64,000 nt of DNA, taken from NCBI GenBank assembly GCA_950022295.1, contig OX465595.1, positions 428,352,270 to 428,416,269 of the forward strand. Direction: 5' to 3'. The notes beneath the pieces are model-generated. The model worked only from the letters and a program-made list of their open reading frames with translations. It made no database searches and had not been told where the DNA came from. Below, piece after piece: positions 46,691 to 58,451 of this stretch. The position numbers were made by a program, and so were the translations under genes. How positions within the stretch are numbered: the stretch's first letter is position 1; each line of letters begins with the position of its first letter. Source of the stretch: Bromus sterilis. Lineage: Eukaryota > Streptophyta > Magnoliopsida > Poales > Poaceae.

Positions 46691-48350
46691 TGTGTGACAT
46701 CCTAAATTCTTCTCCGGGTTTCATTTATTTATTTTTGGTTACACATTTTTTGTGTTTTAAAATGGGTTTTTAATTTTTTTGCTTTTCTGTTTTTTCACGT
46801 ATATTTTCGGCTAAACCCAAATAAGCCCTAGAATTGAGCCAAAAATGGGTCGCGACAAACCAAAAGATGAATACTTATCTGTTTGTGTCGCTCCATTGAA
46901 TCTCGTTTTTATCCGCAACGATCCAAACGAAGGACGGCTCACCAAAACCGAACAAATAGATCACACCTTAAGCCATGCCTTTACAATTCATTCAAAACTC
47001 CTACAAACCAAAGGAGGCCTTTGAGTAGGCTTTGAAGTGGTCTGCCAGTCAAAAGGCATTGCATCGCATGTTTCCGTTCATAGTCAAAATAGAAAAACTT
47101 TATCGATGATACCATACCATAGGTATATCTTTGTTTGTGCTCAGGTCAGCTCTAACTTTGCTCAGACCTTAGCTAGCCATCGTCGTGAGTAGAAAATTTC
47201 TGTTTTGACCCTTTAACAATAGTTTAACATGATCCGATCTTCGATTCAAACTATTTTGAAATTTGCCCCTTTCGAGGACACCAACAACCCTGGCGCTTAG
47301 GTTACAACAAGGACGCCACACTCCCAGGGGCTCCTTTCTCTGGGACGCCGAAGTCTCGGGCGTTTTGCACCATGACCCACAGTTTGCTAATTACGCTACA
47401 TGGAAGACCAGGACGCCACGAACAACGACGTTTCCATGTCCAAAACGATATGGACCCCGGCGTTTTGAGGATGGAGACTGTACATGCACCTGAACGGACG
47501 GTGATACACATTTTCTGCTTCTTCCTAAGATAAACTAAACGCTCAAAATTAACATTGATGGTAGTGTACCACACTACAACACGCATGGGGTTTTTTGGCT
47601 TCATAATTTGGGACAGTGCGGGTCAAGGGATGTCGGCGGTGCTACCCCTTGCTCTGGTGTGCTCCTGCCACCAGCTTCCTCCTCCACTCCGGCGTCCTCG
47701 TACGTCCGACCACAGCCCCGTACTAGGGTTAGCTGGTGGGTGTGGTCAAACAGGCGGTGGCGGCGAAAGAGCCCGAGGCGGCGGCACAACTGAGTGGGAG
47801 GCGGAAAGGGTGCGGTGGCGATGCAGGGAGGCGGGGGAATAAATCGAGGGAGGGTTTCGATTGTGAGGCAGACAGGCGGGCGAAGCGGACAAAGGGAGGA
47901 CAATGCTCGCATCCGCTGCGTGTCCGCGTAGAGCCCAAATCGACCGCAAATTAGGGCCTGAATTGGCCCGCGGCGGACCAAAAAACGAACATTGGTCCGT
48001 TTGTGTCACCACGTTGGACCGATTATTCTGTCCACGACAACCCAAACACATGCCGGCGGACAAAAAACAAACATTTGGGTCGCACCGTTGGAGTTGCTCT
48101 AAGAGAAGTGGGATGGGTCAGGCTTTTATGTAGCCCGACTCAGTACTCGGTCCACAAAAGAGGTGTGTGTGTGGGTATAAAAGAGAGACAAAGAGAGATT
48201 TGTAGGCTAATGTAAGCATCGTTTACGAAACCGAATCGGTAATCGAACCGGTAATGCTGTCGGTTCAGGTTTTTATCGTTCGGATCACATGTTCATTTGC
48301 TGATTTTTAAGGCATAAAAATATATAGGTTGAATATTCTTAGTTTTTATC
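46691..48350. other. Transposon-derived intergenic sequence
   Basis: Two diverged copies of a sequence with GTCCGTTTGTGTCxCC-like cores lie in direct orientation at about 46845-46940 and 47960-48060. The second runs into GTTGGAGTTGCTC|TAA (48087-48102), which looks like a PIF/Harbinger-type end with a TAA duplication. The GC-rich ORFs between 47555 and 47981 occur on both strands and are not supported. Confidence 0.35.
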
Positions 48351-48359
48351 CCTTGACAG

Positions 48360-50240
48360 TTTTTTTGACATATGGAAGACTTTATTTCTCAAATAATAGC
48401 AAGATCGTTTACAAGAGAAGGAGAAATAAAGTCAGGGATGTTCTTATCCCATACGGAGGAAGATCTAGTAGCAAAAGAATTCTTTGCTAGCTCATCAGCC
48501 ACCCCGTTTGCATCTCTAAGACAATGCTTATATGAAATTGATCCCATATCGAGGGTCATCTTTTGGAAAAGGAGAATATATTAATATCAAGAAGATACCA
48601 ATTACACCTGGCCTCTGCAACTACGCACTGCTCAAAAGGCAGTACGAATGCACTCAGCCAACCAAAACAAAAAGAGAAGAAATGAAAAGAAAAGTCCCGC
48701 TATAGAGTTACAATCCTTGCAGCAGTAGCACAACCACCACCAAGCCAACACATGATGTCCAATTCTTCAAAAGCACCGCCTTCAAGAAGGAGTCAGTGCC
48801 AGGCACAACCAAGAGGCTAGACCTTGGGCTTTCACCCTGAAGATAGTCTCCGCTCTCAAAACAATGTCTTCAGCAAGATCATTGCCAGACACAACCAATT
48901 AAGGTCAGGCCTTGGATTTTCATCCAGAAATGTAGGACTTTGAACTTCACCTGTGTTGTCGCCCCCGCTAACATACTGCTGCCACGATTCCGGAAACTCC
49001 ATAGCAGCGTCTTGTCCACGATAGTCTTCCATGTGCATATGACATCAATGGCGTGCAGACTATCTGATTCAATCTCAACTCTACTACAACCCAAGTGTGC
49101 AGCAAGGTATAGTCCATTACGTATTACAGTGATCTCCGCCGAGTCAACTGAGCTGATGTGTGGTAAGAACCAGTTCGCAGCTCCAATGAACTCGCCATAT
49201 TCATCCCTTGCAATATCCCCACTAGCCCCTGACAGAGTCTCCAGATAAGAAGAAGCATCAACATTTATTTTGATTATTCCATGCGATGGTCTCCTCCATA
49301 TTTGGTACTTCTTCCTGACTGGCGCATTGTGAGTATAAGCCCGGCTGAAGTTTGCAGCTAAAACTTTGATTGAGAGTGCAGTTTTCTCTGGAGAAGAAAG
49401 CTTTATCCCCTTAACCACTTGTCTTTTTTTTGAACCTTTTAGGACAGTGGAGGGAATCCCCCCACTGCCTATTGAATTATCCACTTGTCTTCGCTACCAC
49501 CAAATGTACCATGATGCGATTATTGCTAATTCGCCCTCATTGGTACCATCTACATCACCCTTAAGTTTTGTAAGAATCTCCATAGTCACAGCACCCAATC
49601 TATCCTCTGCTGCAGCCGCCTTGACTTTCTGGTCCAAACCAAGTGCAGACCAAACTTCTTTAGCTTGCTCACAGATAAACAAAACATGATGGGAATCCTC
49701 CCCCTCCAACCAAGCACACAGGACATTGGACTGGACATTTTATGTGGTGAGCTGCTAGCGTGATAAGGCACGAAAGCGCACCGTGCAACACTTTCCAGGC
49801 AAAGTGTTTGATCTTTCCAGGAATCTTCAGCTTCCATAGGTCCTTCCAAGTCGGATTCAAATATGCACTGCTCTGCCCATCTGCTCTCTGGGCGCTGCCA
49901 TGTTGGTTGATGAAGTCTCTGTGATAAGCAGATCGGACTGAAAAAGACCCCGATCTTGTATAATGCCAGTCTATGAAGTCAATTCGATGGATCACGTCCC
50001 GTTGCACATCTTCAGCATTGAATAGGCGCGAAGACTGAAGCTCTCGACTGTCGCATGTCTCTTGCATTGAACAAACGCGGAGACCAAAGCTACAACACGA
50101 GTGAGAGATCACATCATTCTGCGCTGGCATCAACCAGCATGAATGCGCGGCCACCGCTTCGCGCACACGGAAGATTTTTGTGTGGGATTAGATTGTCAGG
50201 CGAGGTCGTTTCGGTGGTTCAGACTCCCCCTTTCTAGTTT
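48360..50240 (-). pseudogene. LINE remnant: zf-RVT and RNase H-like regions
   Basis: On the minus strand, 50166-49669 encodes a zf-RVT region (SGSFSVRSAY, then WKDLWKLKIPGKIKHFAWK), the zinc-knuckle domain after plant L1 reverse transcriptase. Frames at 49709-48879 continue through a coding-like linker to an RNase H-like domain (KINVDASSYLE, then a GDIARDEYGEF block and IESDSLHAI). The parts lie in different frames and are interrupted by stops, so at least two frameshifts separate them. The reverse transcriptase itself is absent. The tail towards 48360 resembles its 3'UTR. Confidence 0.75.
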
Positions 50241-50649
50241 GGGTCAAATTTGTAAGTAGTGGACAAGCAAATCGCGGCGACGAAGAGGGAAATGGATGCA
50301 GAAGGTATGAGGATTGGTGTTGAAGATGCTCTCTAACAACCATTAGATATCAAACTCAAAGAACCTAGACCTAAGTTCAGCAAGGGGCTAAATTAAAACA
50401 AATATGAGATAATAGTAGAGGTATGTGGGATGCGATGATCCATAAACATTTCATAGCAATCCAACAAGATTTTTAGGATCAAGCCCCAAGAGCAGGAGCC
50501 AAGAAATGGGCGATGGGGCAACTCCAATAACTTGAACCCTAGCCAATATTGAGATGAAGGGGCAACAATAACAATTAGATTTGTTGAGGAATTAAAAGGC
50601 CGCTGAATTAGGGTATGTTTCATTGGCTAATATATCACGCATGCATGGG

Positions 50650-51290
50650 ATCCTCCTGCGAGGTTGATGGACGTTCAACTATCAGACATTTCTGATACAA
50701 TTCGATGGAGTCTGACTACAACGGGAGTCTTCTCAGTGAAATCTATGTATCTAGACTTAATTGACACTGGTTCATTGTCGAGGTCTTACACTTCTGGAAG
50801 ATTAAAGTTCCACTTCGGATTAAATTTTTTATGTGGTTTGTTCATAAAGGAGTTATCCTCACCAAAGATAATTTAACCAAAAGAAACTGGGTGATAATAC
50901 TAGATGCTGCTTTTGTGATCACAATGAATCGATTAAACACCTTTTTCTCGAGTGCCCTCTTGCAAAACTATTATGGCGATCTATTCATATTGCTTTTAAC
51001 ATCAACCCTTCTAATAGCATTTACGCGTTATTTGGGACGTGGCTTAATGGAGTGGAGAGTCATATAGCCAAACATATTCGGATAGGGATATGTGCTTTAT
51101 TTTGGGCTATTTAAAATACTAAAAATGATTTGATTTTTAATGATACACAATTTACAAAAAATTTGCAGGTTATCTACAAAGCTATAGCTTGGATAGTCAT
51201 CGCCATGCATGCATGGTGGTCACTCAAATGGACTGCTGACTCTTGACCTGAGCACAAAGACACGGATGCACTACAGCGAAAGATATGCTG
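50650..51290 (+). pseudogene. Second LINE remnant, opposite strand
   Basis: Plus-strand frames give IRWSLTTTGVFSVKSMY. A frame change near 50800 then leads to a VPLRIKFFMWFVHKG block, a CxxCxxxxESIKHLFLECP zinc knuckle, and the ALFWAI..TKNDLIFND tail that also ends the fragment at 30430-30765. Several frameshifts and stops are present. It lies head to head with the minus-strand LINE remnant, with about 400 unassigned bases between them. Confidence 0.7.
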
Positions 51291-51462
51291 ATGGTTTAAA
51301 CCTTAAACCCACGAGATACGGTACGTGATCCATCCTGTGCCAAACGATTCCACATGCATGCAGTGAGCTGGCTAGCGTTGGCCAGCCGACCAGGAGAGAT
51401 TTGCCCAGTGAGTTAGCGTCATCTCTAAAGTCAAACGCGCGATCCATCTCTAAAATCCCTAA
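51291..51462. other. Short spacer
   Basis: Nothing recognised. It ends in TAA (51460-51462), just before the Harbinger-like terminus. Confidence 0.4.
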
Positions 51463-51640
51463 GAGCATCTCCAACAATTCGGCCCCCCAAATCATTTTTC
51501 GACGCTATTTTAACGTCGCTTGAGGGGCGCTCGAGCGGCGAAAGTGGCTTGGGGCGACCGCGTCTCTAACCGCGGCCCCAAGGTCGGCTCCAAACAAAAA
51601 CGGCGAATTTCGAAAACCTGTCTTTCCACTTTAAAAAATT
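51463..51640. mobile_element. PIF/Harbinger-type terminal sequence
   Basis: GAGCATCTCCAACAATTCGG after TAA is the usual outer sequence of grass PIF/Harbinger elements. It is followed by a subterminal GGGGCGCTCGAGCGGCG palindromic patch (CGCTCGAGCG at about 51528). It lies next to the MYB-like pseudogene whose family is carried by such elements. I could not find the matching right end. Confidence 0.45.
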
Positions 51641-51736
51641 GTAAGGTTCGGCGATCAACATGTTAAGTTTCGGCGATCAAACACGCCACAGGTGGCGTGA
51701 TCTATGCGAGGAACAAAAAGGGGGCCGACAGGTGCT

Positions 51737-52945
51737 TCAAAGGAGGTCGTTGAGATCGACGGCAGACGCCAGTGGCTCGCCGAGTTCTTCGGCCGGCGTG
51801 GACGGCATTTCTGGAGTGAACGGCGTGCTCCTGGGAGACGGTGCCGCAGTCGGCGTAGGAGAGGCAGCGGACGGCGCGAGCGGCATGGTCACGGCCGACG
51901 CCATTTGAGCCAAGAACTTGGCGCGCTCGGAGACGAACCACTCCCTGACCGGCGCGTTCATCACCGCCAGGTCCATCGTCGCCACCGTCGCCAAAAACCT
52001 GAGGTCGGTGTTCCTCTTCTTTGCGGCAGCGCTCGTCCTGAGGAGGTCGAGCTTGCCGTCTTGCTTCGTCAGCAACTCAGACCACCTCGCATGGACCTTC
52101 TCATCCCTGATTGCGGCGTTGCTTGTGACGTCAGCGATGCACTTTTCGATGGCCAATTGCAGCCGCTCGACTGTCGGCGCCGCCGCCTTCGATGCTTTCA
52201 CCTTCTTGTTTCTCTCCGAAGGGCGGCCCTCGGACAACGCCGGTGGCGGCGCGTCTGGGTTGTAGACGCCATTCTTGGTCTTCGAGAGCTGGAGGCGGAT
52301 CTATTTCCATTTTTGCACCACTCGGGCCGGCTGAAGACGGTGATGAACTTGAACTCGGCGTCATTGTCCTGCCGATACATGCCGAACATGCGCGCGATCT
52401 GCACGGCGAGGTCAGGACAAACGAGTTCACGACGAGTTTAAGACGAGAGCGTACCTTTTGGTCGTTGCTTGCGCCGCTTTCTGGTCGGGCAAGCATCTCC
52501 TCCTCGATGCCGTGCCACTTGTTGCACGCCGCCTGGATGGCCGACCAGTGGGATACCATGGCTTTCGGGCCGCGCTCCATGTAGACGCCGCTGAAATAGG
52601 GGTCGACCATCTTCCTTTCGTCGAACGCCGCCTTGACCCTCACGTGTCGCCGTTCTGGATGGCGCCGGTGATGGGGTCCAAGCTCACCGTCTTCCATGCT
52701 TCGGCCACGCATTCATCTTCTTTGGGCATCCACTTGACGCGATTCAGCGGAACTTCATTGTATTTCCTCTTCTTCTTCCCTTTGGCGGCGGCCTGCTTCA
52801 GCTCCTCAGGTTCCTCCGGCGCTTCCTGGGTCTTTTCCTCGGCGTCCTCCTCGACGCCCCCCTGTTTGGCCCCATCTCCCTCCTGGGTGAAGTCGATGCC
52901 GTCGGCGGCGTACGCCTCAGAGCCGGCGGTGATGATGTCCTCCAT
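51737..52945 (-). pseudogene. PIF/Harbinger-associated MYB/SANT-like (NAM-associated) protein pseudogene
   Basis: Minus-strand reading from a Met at 52945: an acidic N-terminus, a KGKKKRKYN basic patch, then the trihelix-like start WMPKEDECVAEAWKTVSLDP typical of the DNA-binding partner (ORF1) of PIF/Harbinger transposases. Downstream are MVSHWSAIQAACNKWHGI, an intron with GT...GCAG borders (about 52457-52403), a MFGMYRQDNDAEFKF exon, and the charged C-terminal domain of a 166-codon open frame (52237-51737). Lesions are a loss of about 7 bases near 52645 that breaks the frame after QNGDT, and a one-base loss plus an in-frame TAG near 52305-52295. No DDE transposase is present. The large plus-strand frame 51704-52441 is its shadow. 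Confidence 0.75.
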
Positions 52946-53560
52946 CTCCGCTGCGTAGGGGATGGCACCGCGGCGCAGGGACGGCGACGACGCGGACGCG
53001 TAGGCCAGTGAGTTGGCGGCCGAAGCTGGTCGCAGGGCGGACACCGCGTGCGGGAAGCCAAGGTTTTCGCACGTTTTTCTATACGTTTTCGTGAAAAAAA
53101 AATCAAAACATTTTTTCAAAAAAAAAGGCACGATCGGGCAAGATCTTGGCTTCGTGGGAGGCATGAGCCGTGCCTCAAAAAAGAAGGCATGAGTCGTGCC
53201 TCGCGTCTCCGCGTGAGGCACTATCGTGCCTCCGCGAAGGCAATCGTGCCTCTAAAACAGGAAAAACGGAAAAAGCTCCAGAGTGCGTCACTTGGCGCAA
53301 GCGGAGAGAACGCGGTATTCGTAGCTACGAGTACTCTTAAATTAGTGATTTCGATTTAATTATTATACATGTTGGCTATAAAATAGGTTATACATGATAT
53401 GACAAAGTCTTATATTATTAACCATGCTCTTACTGCGACACCGTAACTCTGTCTCACCTCTGGCACACTAGTCTTGATTGGCCAGCCTATTAACACGGTC
53501 TTTGAAATGACCTATGGTCTGGTTTGGAATGGTTTTAGAACTTTCATGCGATTTTATATT
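52946..53560. other. Flank of the Harbinger pseudogene
   Basis: The GC-rich part up to 53040 may be its promoter side. 53120-53260 contains four imperfect direct repeats of a GCATGAGTCGTGCCTC-like unit. No gene is seen. Confidence 0.4.
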
Positions 53561-54330
53561 TTTCTCTACTTTTTCAATACATGTCTACCTTATTAATTAA
53601 AGTGGTACAAATTTTGTATACACGAAAACATTTTTTGTACATATTGAACATTTTCATGTATATGATGGGCATATTTTAAAATATAAGTTGTCAACATTTT
53701 TTTGGATACTTATTAAAAAATTATACTAACATTGAACTATTTCTGAATGGGTACGATTTTTTTCCCATAGTATTTAAAGTTTAAAAAATTATGAATATTT
53801 TTCAAATGCATGAACTATTTTTAGAAACATAACGAACATTATATACATATTATTTATATTTATAAACAAATCGCAAGAACAATTTGAAATGGATGGATAT
53901 TTTTGTAGAATGTCACAATTGTTTTTGAATATTTCATGGAACATTTTTTTTAAATAGATGAAAATTGTGTTGATAATTTTAAGAAATATTATCACAAAAA
54001 TATTTTTAAGACGTTTGAAGCTTTTTATAAAATATCATGAACATTTATTTGAATGGCACAATTGTTTTCACAAGTTAAACAAAAAATTCTTTTTATATTG
54101 TACTAACATTTTCATAAAAAATCCCCAAACTTATGTTTTAAACTTGTGAACATTTTTTGAATGTCACAAAAAAAATTAGTGGTATTATTTACTTTTATAA
54201 AGATCCGGGAACATTGAATGGGTTTGTGAAAGTTAAGTAGGACATTTTTTCCATTTTGAAATAAAAATAAATGCAATAAAAAATAAAATAAAGAAAGAAA
54301 ACAAACCAAATGAATGAACAAACTTGGCTA
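53561..54330. repeat. AT-rich GAACATTTTT-type repeat block
   Basis: The same kind of degenerate repeat as 27530-29560: recurring GAACATTTTT and ATGAACAT motifs in a strongly AT-rich background. ORFs here are composition artefacts. Confidence 0.5.
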
Positions 54331-56395
54331 TTGTGTCGATCCTGCTCCCAACATCGTTCACATTGACTATTTCCAAAGACAGTGCTTCGATGTCGATACA
54401 CTGAAGTGTTGTCACAATCCTAATAGATGGTAATGTAACGGTGTAGATAAGCATACCATATCATCATATTTAATTTTTAAATTCTAATAAATTCAAAGCC
54501 TTTTGATAATTAAAAGGTCTAAACCCATTCAAGAGTATCTTTACTAAACCTTAAGGTTAGACGTGAGCTCATATGTGATCATTTGGGCCCCAACCTAAAA
54601 TTACTGAATTTTTAAGATCAATATTTTTGTGATTTGAAATTAAATCACTAATGTATTTCAACCAGAACTATATATTTGTTGACATGTGTTTTACCGGCAC
54701 AAAAAAAATTGTGATGACCCCTTCAATACACTGAAAATAATAATCATATGTCTCTTGTAGACATACAAAAGTCCTGGAAAGCCGGATTTGCTTCCGCAAC
54801 CAATACAACGGCTACACCTTGTTGACGTGTCGATTACTTTCCGAGCCACATATTTGACGGAAGACAAGTCAAACATGCACACTAATAGGCTAAGCAAGCA
54901 GCTGGTTAGATTCCTCATGATCTAGCACACAGGCACGTTGGAAAAATGTTCACAATACTTATTTTCTTAAAAAAATACATTGCGTATTTAAAAATAAACA
55001 TTCATTTTAGATAAATAATGGCAAAAGGAAAAAATGAAATACCAAAACATGAAGTGAGCAGACCCAAACCAGTCATAGAAGTTTCACAAAACCGCTCTAC
55101 TGGGTCGGCCTAATAAGCTAACCCCAGCTGATTGCCAAAGGCGAGGCTAACGTAATAGTCAATACATGCCAGAAATGTTTCTTGTGCTTCCATAGTCGCA
55201 CCTCGAATATTTATCACAAGTTACCCATGTAATTTATGTGTTGGGCAAGATTTCCTAGCAAACATGCAAAGCGTTACAATAGTGACAATTTCTTATTGCT
55301 TCTAGGACATATTTCTTACGACAACCACATATACGTGTCGGCGCAGCAATGCCTACTGGTACTACGTATGCAGGCAGTGACGGCGTCAGGCCCCAGGCAG
55401 GTCGAGCAGCCGCCTGAGGCGTAGGGGAGTAGCTCTTCGAAGACTGTAGCAATATTAATCATTGTTACGTACTGTAGCCACTGAAGCCTTCCTGGGGTGT
55501 ACGTGCGTCCTGTCGCCGCTACAGCACGCAGGTTGCCGTGGCCGGACGGCCACCTGCCGAACGAGTGGTGCTTGAGAAGCGAACGCGTGCCGGAGCTGCC
55601 AAACATCACGCGGGAGTCACGCCGTTGGCGGCTGCAAAGGGAAAGGTCGGTCATCTTCCCTACTCCCATGGTGGCGCCGGAGGACGATGCGGAGGAGACC
55701 GAGTTCCAACAGGCGGTGGCCAAGGAGGAGGCCACTGTTTTCTAGGTGGCCAAGCTTCCTCCTCGTCCTTCAAGGAGGTGGAAGAAGAAGGGTGAGGTTC
55801 TAGTAAGGCCGATGCTGCCAGGGAGGAAGAGGTCGGCGACGACTTTCATGACGTGGAGTCCACCACCGGTGGTGGCCATGACAAAGATGATGATGAGGAC
55901 CTCCACGGGGAGGCCTATTGACGGGACACGGTGTCCCATGTAAGGGGTCTCTCATCATGTCGATTTCGGTCTCATGAGGCGAGACGTGGACCTCTTGGAG
56001 GATTTCATCGTGGGCCACCTAGAAAACTTTCAGGTGGTAAATTGGATGGTCCCAGAACATATACATATGGTTCTAAAATGCACGCAAATGATCTTGGTTG
56101 GTCTCGAAACATTTCGGAATGATTTTGAAACATCCTGAAAGTATCTCAAAAGGTGTCGGGGTGACCCAGAATGGTCCTGAAATGTCCTATAAGCTTCTGG
56201 AATATTCCAAGGGCTCCCTGGTGGGCCGACTCCCCTTGGTTTGGGGGCAAGGCGCCCCAAGGCCCCAAGTCGATAGGACAAGTGTAATCCTATCGGGACT
56301 AGGACTCCCAGGTGGGTAGGAGTCCCCCTCACCCCCTCCCCCCTTAGTCAGCCGACCCTTCTCGTTGCGGTGCTTTTCTCTCGACGATGAAGCCC
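54331..56395. other. Unassigned sequence, remnants only
   Basis: A minus-strand ORF at 54918-54691 (75 codons) begins with a signal-like segment (LTSCLLSLLVCMF) and has a CSRCIGC motif, but shows no promoter or known family. A GC-rich block at 55380-55950 has ORFs on both strands without motifs. 56190-56340 (GGGGCAAGGCGCCCCAAGGC and similar) resembles old retrotransposon sequence common in Triticeae. Confidence 0.3.
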
Positions 56396-57012
56396 TACTG
56401 GAGTGCTACTCCGAAACATTTGGATACTGGTGGATGTATCATACCTTTGATCCCTTGTTTGAGGGACAAATTCCTAACTGTGGAAATATGCATCAACGGT
56501 CTGCGACAATTTGTATGATTGGGTCTATGTACCAGTGGTTGTTACTTGTGCTTCTTGGACAAGAGAAAAATGTGTGGTCTATGTACGAGCGGTTGTTACT
56601 TGGCCTTCTTGGGCAAGACAAAAATGTGCAAAAGAAGAGACCGATCGCTAGTTCTCCCTTTGGTCTGTGCAGAATAAATTGCCATATTTGGCTTTCTTAC
56701 GACTACGGTCCAACAAGGTTTATGGTCACATCCCAGAGGAGCTTTTGAAGTTCGTTGATCTTCGGTATTTCGACCTTGCCTACAATAACATAACATGGAG
56801 CATACCAGAATATATTGTTAACTGCAAAGGGATGATATTAGCAGGCGCGAGATATGACTATGACAATACAGGTGATGACGTTGCATTTCAAGGTGCTTTC
56901 AATTATGGACATGTTGGTCCTAATGATTGTGTCACCTATACTGAGAATTGCACGGTAGTCACAAAGGGTCAAGAGAGACTCATATATATGGCGAATCCTG
57001 ATTTATCTTGTA
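56396..57012 (+). pseudogene. LRR receptor-like protein (RLP) fragment
   Basis: Plus frames give LFEGQIPNCGNM and then, after a frame change, LPYLAFLRLRSNKVYGHIPEE and LRYFDLAYNNITWSIPEYI. These are LxxLxxLxLxxNxxxGxIP repeats of extracellular plant leucine-rich-repeat receptor-like proteins (Cf/EIX type). The VNCKGMI and TENCTVVTKGQERL..YM parts match the non-LRR linker that such proteins have before the last repeats. The receptor's front part, last repeats and membrane segment are absent. A 54-base direct duplication (56522 and 56576) disrupts the first part. The open frame 56667-57038 ends in a tiny Stowaway-like insertion. Confidence 0.75.
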
Positions 57013-57044
57013 CTACCTCCGTACCGAAATATAAGTAGTGGGAG
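57013..57044. mobile_element. Stowaway micro-remnant (32 bp)
   Basis: CTACCTCCGTACCGAAATAT at the left and GTGGGAG at the right, with TA on both sides (57011-57012 and 57045-57046). This is what a Stowaway looks like after almost complete internal deletion. It supplies the last codons of the preceding RLP frame. Confidence 0.45.
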
Positions 57045-57052
57045 TATACTAC

Positions 57053-57590
57053 AATTAGCACACTCCAACCACGTATACAATTAGATGCAGTTTCTTCACA
57101 CGAAGAAACGCACTGTGAAGGTTTCATACTTGTTCGATCGCACAAACCAATTTGGCTGGCCGGATGCAAATTAAACGTACGTGTCATGACTGCTGATCAG
57201 GTAGGCCGGCCTAGAATTAATTACTCACACACAGAACCAAATTAAGCTTGTGCAAGTGTCAAACACAATTACATTAGTGATAGATATACTATAGTCTATA
57301 GGAGAATAGGATTTTTTTTTTCTTTTGCCAACTATTGGGTTGTTTCTTCACGCAACTGGGCGCGCAGTGTATTTTGCTCTAATTAATGTACAGAGTGGCA
57401 GGCTAGGCTATATACGTTTTCTTGAGAGCAACAAAAAAAATGCTTAATTAGTTAGTACTACTACTGCTTTGCTTGCTTAATCCAGGCAATTACATTAATG
57501 AATGAATGTACTATGGTTTTTGCTGGAATTGAATTATTTTTTGCTAGCTGCTGGTCATGCATGGTTTATATTTTCGATGCAAAACTAATT
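57053..57590. other. Intergenic sequence
   Basis: AT-rich sequence without a supported gene. It lies downstream of both flanking genes. Confidence 0.45.
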
Positions 57591-57605
57591 AACAAAAAAG
57601 GCCCG

Positions 57606-57611
57606 TTTATT
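57606..57611 (-). terminator. Poly(A) signal of the minus-strand secreted protein gene
   Basis: AATAAA on the minus strand, about 330 bases after the stop codon at 57940. The 3'UTR contains a (GTAC)n run at 57841-57872. Confidence 0.5.
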
Positions 57612-57939
57612 CATACATGCATACAGAACACAACAACAGAACACTAGTACAAACAAACACACAAACGGAGTACGTGTTTCAACAGACAAGTATGAGCTAT
57701 ATCTTGCCCAAGTTACAATATATATGAAATGAAAAAAAAAGGCATCACGCACACGTACGTACGACGCATAAACAATACAGTAGTAGTAGCAGGAGCTGCT
57801 ACATAGTACATCATATAGCCGGGTATAAGTCCCCGGCCTGGTCGTACGTACATATATACGTACGTACGTACGGCACACCGAAAGCTATCTATAGAGGAGG
57901 CCGTACACCACAACTGCAGCAGGACGCCTGCCTGCTGGC

Positions 57940-58359
57940 CTAGCACGCCCCCAGGGCCTGCTCGACGCACCTGATCGTAGGGTCGGCGAAGCACCTCTCG
58001 GCGAGGTCCGCCTCGACGCAGTTGATGTACTTGGCCCCGAGGTTGGTGATGCCCCGGGTAATGGCGCCGCCGACGGCGCCCAAGAGAAGGTCCGCCGCCT
58101 CGGGGCCGCGCCCCGCTCCAGGTCCACCGGCCTCCGGTGCAGCCCTCTGCAGGCTGCACTCTACTATAGAGTCTTCCACGCACGTAAGCGTGGGGTGGGC
58201 GAAGCACCTTGCTAAGCCCATCTCCAAGCAACCAATGTACGGATCTCCCAGAAACCCGTTGGTGCCGGGCGCCGGCGCCGCCTCCGCCGCCGCGCCGGTG
58301 ATGATCCGGAGGGTGACCAAGAGGAGGACCAAAAGCCCAAGCTTCTTGAGTGGCGCCAT
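57940..58359 (-). CDS. Secreted protein with duplicated twin-CX7C cysteine modules
   Basis: 139 residues, a single exon, ending in a C-terminal cysteine before TAG. A signal peptide (residues 1-25, LGLLVLLLVTL core, cleavage near AAA) predicts secretion. The mature chain has two homologous modules: C44, C52, C60, C68 and C114, C123, C131, C139. They share the block ARCFAHPTLTCVE / ERCFADPTIRCVE. Cysteines are spaced CX7(8)C-x7-CX7C, which would let two short helices around the Pro-Thr turn be tied by two disulfides, like alpha-hairpinins but with wider spacing. A Gly/Pro/Ala-rich linker (72-112) joins them. I do not recognise the family; a signalling, antimicrobial or inhibitor role is only a guess. 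GC-rich codons and a TATA box at 58452-58464 support a real grass gene. Confidence 0.8.
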   Translation of the reverse strand: MAPLKKLGLLVLLLVTLRIITGAAAEAAPAPGTNGFLGDPYIGCLEMGLARCFAHPTLTCVEDSIVECSLQRAAPEAGGPGAGRGPEAADLLLGAVGGAITRGITNLGAKYINCVEADLAERCFADPTIRCVEQALGAC

Positions 58360-58451
58360 GGGTGCGAGAGAGAGCTAGCTGCTGCTTCTCGAGTGAGGGA
58401 GGAGAGGAGTGGCCGGGTGTGTGCGTGACCCTCGCCTCGCGTCGTCGTCTC

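Noticed and set aside
47555..48063. Several ORFs over 60 codons on both strands
   Set aside because: The region is a GC-rich transposon-like sequence with all frames open; no protein motif is seen.
51704..52441. 245-codon plus-strand ORF
   Set aside because: It is the antisense shadow of the GC-rich Harbinger-associated pseudogene; its Arg/His-rich composition is typical of such shadows.
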